Below, in pieces: positions 59,414 through 64,000 of a stretch of DNA of 64,000 nucleotides. Both the position numbers and the translations under genes were made by a program. The stretch covers positions 3,159,092 through 3,223,091 of the forward strand of contig NZ_LT968776.1 in assembly GCF_900240975.1 (NCBI RefSeq), written 5' to 3'. Each line of letters opens with the position of its first letter. Position 1 is the stretch's first letter. The notes beneath the pieces were generated by a model. It searched no databases. It saw only the letters and a list, made by a program, of their open reading frames with translations, and was not told the origin of the DNA. This DNA is from Mycobacterium sp. 4858 (lineage in GTDB: Bacteria; Actinomycetota; Actinomycetes; Mycobacteriales; Mycobacteriaceae).

Positions 59414-59594
59414 TCGCCGCGCTGAGTTGAATTGCGCGGCTCCTTCTCGCGCCGCACGCGGCGCGCATCGTCGCCGCGCTGAGTTGAATTGCGCGGCTCC
59501 TTCTCGCGCCGCACGCGGCGCGCATCGTCGCCGCGCTGAGTTGAATTGCGCGGCTCCTTCTCGCGCCGCACGCGGCGCGCATCGTCGCCGCGCT
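59414..59594. repeat. Tandem repeat, three 57-bp units plus a 10-bp partial (VNTR/MIRU-like)
   Basis: Three near-identical 57-bp units begin at 59414, 59471 and 59528, with a further 10-bp start of a fourth. Each has the core TGAGTTGAATTGCGCGGC and a palindromic GCCGCACGCGGCGCGC block. The unit length is a multiple of 3. It fills the gap between the MBL gene and the lipoprotein gene. It is of the size class used for mycobacterial MIRU-VNTR typing, so copy number probably differs among strains. Confidence 0.95.
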
Positions 59595-59599
59595 AGGGT
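59594..59599 (+). promoter_or_regulatory. -10 box for the beta-lactamase-like gene (probably leaderless)
   Basis: TAGGGT ends 6 bp before the ATG at 59606. It directly abuts the last VNTR unit, so repeat number could alter the upstream promoter context. Confidence 0.45.
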
Positions 59600-59605
59600 T
59601 CCGCC

Positions 59606-61183
59606 ATGACGAAACGCGCGGCCGCCGCCGCTGTCACCGTGCTGCTCGGCATGACCGGATGTGGGCCCGCGCAACCGGTATCCAGCCCGCCCGCGCTCTC
59701 TGACGCACCGCCCAACGAGGTGTCCGGTGTGGGGATCCCCGCCGGGCGCATCGATCAGGCGGTGGCCAAGCTCGACGGCCTGGTCGGTGACCTGATGAAG
59801 AGCACCGGCGTCCCGGGAATGGCGGTGGCCGTTGTCCACGGTGGAAAGGTGCTGTACGCCAAGGGTTTCGGCATCAAGGACGCGAGCAAAGGGCAGGGAC
59901 AGGACAACAAGGTGGACGCCGACACCGTCTTCCAGCTGGCGTCGGTGTCCAAATCGGTCGGCTCGACGGTGGTCGCGCATGAAGTGAGCGACGGCGCCGT
60001 CGCATGGGACACCCCGGTGGCGGCCAAGTTGCCGTGGCTGACGCTGAGCGATCCGTACGTCACCAGCCACGTGACCCTCGGAGACCTGTATTCGCATCGT
60101 TCCGGGCTGCCCGACCACGCCGGTGACAAGCTTGAAGACCTGGGCTACGACCGTCGGCAGACCCTCGAACGGCTGAAGTACCTGCCGCTCGCCCCCTTTC
60201 GGATCAGCTACGCCTACCCCAACTATGGCGTGACCGCCGCCGCCGAGGCGGTGGCCGCCGCGGCGGGCAAGTCGTGGGAGGACCTGTCTGACGAGGCGCT
60301 CTACCGCCCCCTGGGCATGGCGTCGACCAGTTCGCGCTTCGCCGATTTCATCGCACGGCCCAACCACGCGGTCAACCACATCAAGATCGCGGGCAGGTGG
60401 GAGGCCCGGTTTCAGCGGGACCCGGACCCGCAGTCGCCTGCCGGCGGGGTGAGCTCCTCGGTCAACGACATGGCCCGCTGGCTGATGATGTTGCTGGGCA
60501 ACGGAACATACGACGGCCGGCGGATCACCTCACCGGAAGCCCTGCTGGCCGCCACCAGCCCGCAGATCGTTTCGGCGCCCGCGAAAGCGCCCAACGCGCG
60601 CTCGGGGTTCTACGGATACGGCTTCAACGCGTCGGTCGATTCCTCGGGGCGCACCCAATACAGCCACTCCGGCGCCTTCGACCTGGGCGCCGCAACGAAC
60701 TTCGTGGTCATGCCCGCGGAGAACCTGGGCATCATCGCGCTGACGAACGGCGCGCCCTACGGCATCCCGGAAACGCTCACCGCCGAATTCATGGATCTCG
60801 TCGTGTACGGCCAGATCCGCGAGGATTGGGCGGCCCTGTACCAGAAGGCGATCGGCTGGCTCAACAATCCCGAGGGCTCGCTGGTCGGCAAGCAGCCGCC
60901 GGCCCGGCCCGCCCCGCCCAGGCCGCTCGTCGACTATGCCGGGGTCTATGGGAACGATTACTGGGGACCCGCCGTGGTGACCGAACACGACGGCGCGCTG
61001 CAGCTGGCGATGGGTCCGAAGAACCGGACGGTCGCCCTGACGCACTGGGACGGCGACACCTTCACCTTTGCCCTGACCGACGAAAACGCGCCGCCGGGAA
61101 CGGTTTCCAAGGCAACATTTGCGGGGCCGACACTGAACCTTGAGTACTACGACTCCGACAAGCTGGGAACGTTCACCCGATGA
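59606..61183 (+). CDS. Lipoprotein serine beta-lactamase-like hydrolase (Rv0907-like)
   Basis: This 525-residue penicillin-binding/class C-like serine hydrolase has a signal peptide with lipobox LGMTGC (Cys19), so it is probably membrane-anchored outside the cell. The catalytic SxxK is Ser113-x-x-Lys116 in QLASVSKSVG; the YxN is in RISYAYPNYGVTAAAEA, and the HSG triad element is in QYSHSGAFDLGAA. A C-terminal lipocalin-like domain (after about 420) has DYAGVYGNDYWGPAVV. Natural substrates may be peptidoglycan peptides or esters rather than antibiotics. The stop overlaps ctpE by 4 bp (ATGA). Confidence 0.92.
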   Translation: MTKRAAAAAVTVLLGMTGCGPAQPVSSPPALSDAPPNEVSGVGIPAGRIDQAVAKLDGLVGDLMKSTGVPGMAVAVVHGGKVLYAKGFGIKDASKGQGQDNKVDADTVFQLASVSKSVGSTVVAHEVSDGAVAWDTPVAAKLPWLTLSDPYVTSHVTLGDLYSHRSGLPDHAGDKLEDLGYDRRQTLERLKYLPLAPFRISYAYPNYGVTAAAEAVAAAAGKSWEDLSDEALYRPLGMASTSSRFADFIARPNHAVNHIKIAGRWEARFQRDPDPQSPAGGVSSSVNDMARWLMMLLGNGTYDGRRITSPEALLAATSPQIVSAPAKAPNARSGFYGYGFNASVDSSGRTQYSHSGAFDLGAATNFVVMPAENLGIIALTNGAPYGIPETLTAEFMDLVVYGQIREDWAALYQKAIGWLNNPEGSLVGKQPPARPAPPRPLVDYAGVYGNDYWGPAVVTEHDGALQLAMGPKNRTVALTHWDGDTFTFALTDENAPPGTVSKATFAGPTLNLEYYDSDKLGTFTR

Positions 61184-63552
61184 TCGCGGGCCTGACCGAT
61201 GCCGAGGTCGCGCAGCGGGTCACTGAAGGCAAGAGCAACGCCGTCCGGGAGCGTGCCACCCGCAGCATTCCGGACATCGTGCGGGCCAACGTCTTCACCC
61301 GCATCAACGCGATCCTGGGGGTGTTGCTGCTGATCGTGGTGGCGACCGGCTCGCTGATCAACGGCATGTTCGGCCTGCTGATCGTGGCCAACAGCGTCGT
61401 CGGCATGGTCCAGGAGATCCGGGCCAAAAAGACGCTGGACGCGCTAGCCATCGTCGGACAGGCAAAGCCTCTGGTGCGCAGGCAATCCGGGACCCGCACC
61501 TTGCTGCCCGCCGAGGTGGTGCTCGACGACATCATCGAACTCGGACCGGGCGACCAGGTGGTCGTCGACGGTCAGGTCCTCGAAGAGGCCAACCTGGAGG
61601 TCGACGAGTCGTTGCTGACCGGCGAGGCCGACCCCATCACCAAGGCCGTCGGCGACGCGGTGATGTCGGGCAGCTTCGTCGTCGCCGGCACGGGCGCCTA
61701 CCGTGCCACGAAGGTGGGACCGGAGGCCTATGCCGCCAGGCTCGCCGAGGAGGCCAGCAAGTTCACGCTGGTCAAATCCGAACTGCGCAACGGCATCAAC
61801 CGGATCCTGCAGTTCATCACCTACCTGCTGGTGCCGGCCGGACTGCTGACGATCTACACGCAGTTGTTCACCACCCACGTGGGCTGGCGGCAGTCCGTGC
61901 TGCGGGCGGTGGGTGCGCTGGTGCCGATGGTGCCCGAGGGCCTGGTGCTGTTGACGTCGGTCGCCTTCGCCGTCGGGGTTATCCGGCTCGGCCAGCGCCG
62001 GTGCCTGGTGCAGGAGCTGCCCGCCATCGAGGGACTCGCGCGGGTCGACGTGGTCTGCGCGGACAAGACGGGCACGCTCACCGAGAACGGCATGCGCGTC
62101 GCGGGCGTCGAGGAACTCGAAGCGGCACGGCGGCACAGCGTCGACGACGCGCTGGCGGCACTGGCCGCCGCCGACCCGCGCCCCAACGCGAGCATGCAGG
62201 CGATCGCCGAGACTTATCGCCGGCCGCCGGATTGGATCGCCACGGCGACCGCGCCGTTCAAGTCGGCCACCAAGTGGAGCGGGGTGTCCTACTCCGGCCA
62301 CGGCAACTGGGTGATCGGGGCGCCGGATGTGCTGCTCGACCCGGCGTCGGCCGCGGCCGAACGCGCCGAGCGGATCGGCGCGCAAGGTCTGCGGGTGCTG
62401 CTCGTGGGCACCGGCGACGTGGCCGTCAACCACCCGGACGCCCCGGGCCGCGTCACCCCCGTCGCGCTGGTGGTCCTCGAGCAAAGGGTGCGTCCTGACG
62501 CCGCGGAAACGCTGGATTACTTTGCCGAACAAGGGGTTTCCGTCAAGGTGATCTCCGGCGACAACGCGGTGTCCGTCGCGGCCGTCGCCGACCAACTCGG
62601 GCTGCGCGGTGAAACCATGGACGCGCGCCGGCTACCGTCCGGGCCCGCGCAACTGGCCGACGCGCTGGACACGCACACCACCTTCGGGCGCGTGCGGCCC
62701 GACCAGAAGCGGGCGATGGTGCACGCCCTGCAATCGCATGGGCACACCGTCGCGATGACCGGCGACGGCGTCAACGACGTGCTGGCCCTCAAGGATGCCG
62801 ACATCGGCGTCGCGATGGGAGCCGGCAGCCCGGCATCGCGCGCCGTCGCGCAGATCGTGTTGCTGGACAACCGGTTTGCCACCCTGCCGTATGTCGTCGG
62901 CGAGGGCCGGCGGGTGATCGGCAATATCGAGCGGGTGGCCAACCTGTTCTTGACCAAGACCGTCTACTCGGTCCTGCTGGCGCTGCTGGTGGGCATCGAA
63001 TGCCTGTTCGCCGGGCCGCTCAAGGCCGACCCCCTGCTGTACCCGTTCCAGCCCATCCACGTCACCATCGCCGCGTGGTTCACCATCGGAATCCCGGCGT
63101 TCATCCTGTCGCTGGCCCCCAACAACGAACGCGCCAATCCCGGGTTCGTGCGGCGGGTGCTCACTTCGGCGTTGCCGTCCGGGCTGATCGTCGGCGCCGC
63201 GACGTTCGCCTCCTACCTGGTGGCCTATCACGGCCGGCACGCGACGTTTCAGGAACAGGAGCAGGCGTCGACCGCGGCCCTGATCACGCTGCTGATGACG
63301 GCGCTGTGGGTGCTCGCGGTGGTGGCGCGGCCCTACCAGTGGTGGCGGGTCGCGCTGGTCATCGGCTCCGGCCTGGCCTACGTGGTGATCTTCAGCCTCC
63401 CGCTGGCCCGCAAGGCGTTCCTGCTCGATCCCTCCAATGTCGTGGTGACGTCGACAGCCGCGGGGATCGGCGTGCTGGGCGCCGCCGCCGTCGAGGCGAT
63501 GTGGTGGATGCGGGCCCGGATCCTGGGCGTGCACCCGCGGTTGTGGCGCTGA
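61180..63552 (+). CDS. ctpE: P-type ATPase CtpE
   Basis: This 790-residue P-type ATPase has about 10 membrane segments. The actuator domain has VDESLLTGEADPI; the phosphorylation site is VCADKTGTLTEN (Asp about 295), with the preceding TM4 loop VPMVPEGLVLLTSVAF. The hinge is AMTGDGVNDVLALKDADIGVAM. The PEGL motif in TM4 fits the CtpE group, reported in mycobacteria to take up Ca2+. It is translationally coupled to the lipoprotein gene upstream and corresponds to Rv0908. Confidence 0.94.
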   Translation: MIAGLTDAEVAQRVTEGKSNAVRERATRSIPDIVRANVFTRINAILGVLLLIVVATGSLINGMFGLLIVANSVVGMVQEIRAKKTLDALAIVGQAKPLVRRQSGTRTLLPAEVVLDDIIELGPGDQVVVDGQVLEEANLEVDESLLTGEADPITKAVGDAVMSGSFVVAGTGAYRATKVGPEAYAARLAEEASKFTLVKSELRNGINRILQFITYLLVPAGLLTIYTQLFTTHVGWRQSVLRAVGALVPMVPEGLVLLTSVAFAVGVIRLGQRRCLVQELPAIEGLARVDVVCADKTGTLTENGMRVAGVEELEAARRHSVDDALAALAAADPRPNASMQAIAETYRRPPDWIATATAPFKSATKWSGVSYSGHGNWVIGAPDVLLDPASAAAERAERIGAQGLRVLLVGTGDVAVNHPDAPGRVTPVALVVLEQRVRPDAAETLDYFAEQGVSVKVISGDNAVSVAAVADQLGLRGETMDARRLPSGPAQLADALDTHTTFGRVRPDQKRAMVHALQSHGHTVAMTGDGVNDVLALKDADIGVAMGAGSPASRAVAQIVLLDNRFATLPYVVGEGRRVIGNIERVANLFLTKTVYSVLLALLVGIECLFAGPLKADPLLYPFQPIHVTIAAWFTIGIPAFILSLAPNNERANPGFVRRVLTSALPSGLIVGAATFASYLVAYHGRHATFQEQEQASTAALITLLMTALWVLAVVARPYQWWRVALVIGSGLAYVVIFSLPLARKAFLLDPSNVVVTSTAAGIGVLGAAAVEAMWWMRARILGVHPRLWR

Positions 63553-63619
63553 CCGCCCGATCGCCCGCGTGTGCGGTTCCACCGGGCAAGTAGGATTTCG
63601 GCGGGGAAAGGACGGGTAC

Positions 63620-63808
63620 ATGGGATTCCTGGACAAGGCCAAAGAGCTGTTGTCGCAGAACGCCGACAAGGTCGAGACGGCGATCGACAAGGCCGGCGAA
63701 TTCGTCGACGACAAGACGCAGGGCAAGTACTCCGACACCATCCACAAAGTGCAAGAAGAGGCCAAGAAGGCGGCCGAACAAGCGGCAAAAGGCGACAACC
63801 AGAACTGA
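63620..63808 (+). CDS. Small antitoxin-like protein (Rv0909-like)
   Basis: This 62-residue, highly charged helical protein begins MGFLDKAKELLSQNADKVET. It is rich in Lys, Glu and Ala and ends GDNQN. The N-terminal MGFLDKAK pattern resembles DUF3618/antitoxin-like small proteins; Rv0909 is proposed as antitoxin of Rv0910. AAAGGACGGG is the ribosome-binding site for the ATG at 63620. The partner SRPBCC gene starts 4 bp after the stop, so the two are one operon. Confidence 0.87.
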   Translation: MGFLDKAKELLSQNADKVETAIDKAGEFVDDKTQGKYSDTIHKVQEEAKKAAEQAAKGDNQN

Positions 63809-63812
63809 GCTC

Positions 63813-64000
63813 ATGGCGAAACTCTCCGGATCCATTGACGTCCCGCTGCCACCCGAGGTGGCCTGGAAGCATGCCTCGGATCTGTCCCGGTATAAGGACT
63901 GGCTCACCATTCACCGGGTGTGGCGCAGCACACTGCCCGACGACATCGACAAGGGCACGGTCGTGGAGTCGATCGTCGAAGTCAAGGGCATGTACAACCG
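63813..64000 (+). CDS. SRPBCC-fold toxin-like protein (Rv0910-like), cut by the window end
   Basis: The first 62 residues are visible: MAKLSGSIDVPLPPEVAWKH, then ASDLSRYKDWLTIHRVWRST and GTVVESIVEVKGMYN. This is the opening of a START-like protein; its M. tuberculosis counterpart Rv0910 is described as the toxin of the Rv0909-Rv0910 pair. The rest lies beyond base 64000. It is the fifth SRPBCC protein in the window. It follows the antitoxin-like gene after 4 bp. Confidence 0.88.
   Translation, partial: MAKLSGSIDVPLPPEVAWKHASDLSRYKDWLTIHRVWRSTLPDDIDKGTVVESIVEVKGMYN

Noticed and set aside
59414..59594. CRISPR array
   Set aside because: Units are contiguous 57-bp tandem repeats with no unique spacers, and no cas genes are near.
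59427..59609. Repeat-encoded peptide (19-residue repeats) as a small gene
   Set aside because: The frame exists only because the unit length is a multiple of three; it has no start signal of its own and runs into the next gene's start.
58211..60379. Long minus-strand open frame of 722 codons
   Set aside because: It is antisense to three well-supported plus-strand genes and crosses the VNTR; Arg/Gly/Val-rich composition is typical of GC-driven shadow frames.

Overview
The window is high-GC chromosomal DNA of a Mycobacterium, most likely a slow-growing non-tuberculous species. The main evidence is gene order. From about 6.4 kb to the right edge the genes follow, as I recall it, the M. tuberculosis H37Rv series Rv0853c to Rv0910: kdc, SRPBCC protein, far, two SRPBCC proteins, dapC, fadA-fadB, XPB helicase, moaC-mog-moaE, rpfA, moaD-moaA, cspB, Rv0875c-Rv0877, Rv0879c-Rv0882, sepH, serC, Rv0885, fprB, citA, gltA2, Rv0897c-Rv0898c, prrBA, accD3, echA6, Rv0906, Rv0907, ctpE, Rv0909-Rv0910. 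No database search was possible, so the species is not assigned. No tRNA, rRNA, CRISPR array or intact insertion sequence was seen.

Layout. (1) 1-6357 is accessory: the end of an acyl-CoA ligase, a quinone-oxidoreductase-like dehydrogenase, a decayed stretch, and a TetR regulator divergent from an operon (CMD-fold protein, small ORF, SMP-30 propeller, alpha/beta hydrolase, alpha+beta-barrel protein, Bfd-type ferredoxin). (2) 6368-15411 is core: kdc, far, dapC and the FadA/FadB beta-oxidation complex, closed by a clear terminator. (3) 15492-18903 is a lower-GC cassette of a ThDP-dependent enzyme divergent from an MFS exporter, probably acquired. (4) 18922-24829 is a second block absent from this place in H37Rv: methyltransferase, two F420-type luciferase-like oxidoreductases, FAD monooxygenase, small monooxygenase-fold protein, and a DUF35/thiolase-fold pair. 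(5) 24943-33566 holds the XPB-type helicase and its partner, molybdopterin genes on both sides of rpfA, and a c-di-AMP (ydaO-type) riboswitch ahead of rpfA. (6) 33730-49918 holds cspB, a glutathionyl-hydroquinone-reductase-like gene, membrane and regulatory genes, serC, an AurF-like diiron protein, fprB, and citA, pdxH and gltA2. (7) 49935-64000 holds a broken oxidoreductase gene, PrrAB, a TetR/FAD-monooxygenase pair with two clear operators, accD3-echA6-MBL, a 57-bp VNTR, a lipoprotein beta-lactamase-like gene, ctpE and a toxin-antitoxin-like pair cut by the window end.

Function. Much of the window deals with acyl-CoA and lipid metabolism (ligase fragment, far, fadA/fadB, thiolase-fold/DUF35, accD3, echA6), molybdenum cofactor synthesis (moaA, C, D, E and mog), TCA entry (two citrate synthases) and redox enzymes using FAD, F420 or iron-sulfur centres.

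Two places need care when the sequence is used. A segment at 51084-51173 inside the Rv0897c-like gene closely resembles Illumina Nextera adapter and is flanked by a 24-bp duplication, so the gene break is very probably an assembly artefact. rpfA carries a +1 shift at a six-base homopolymer, which may be real or a sequencing error.
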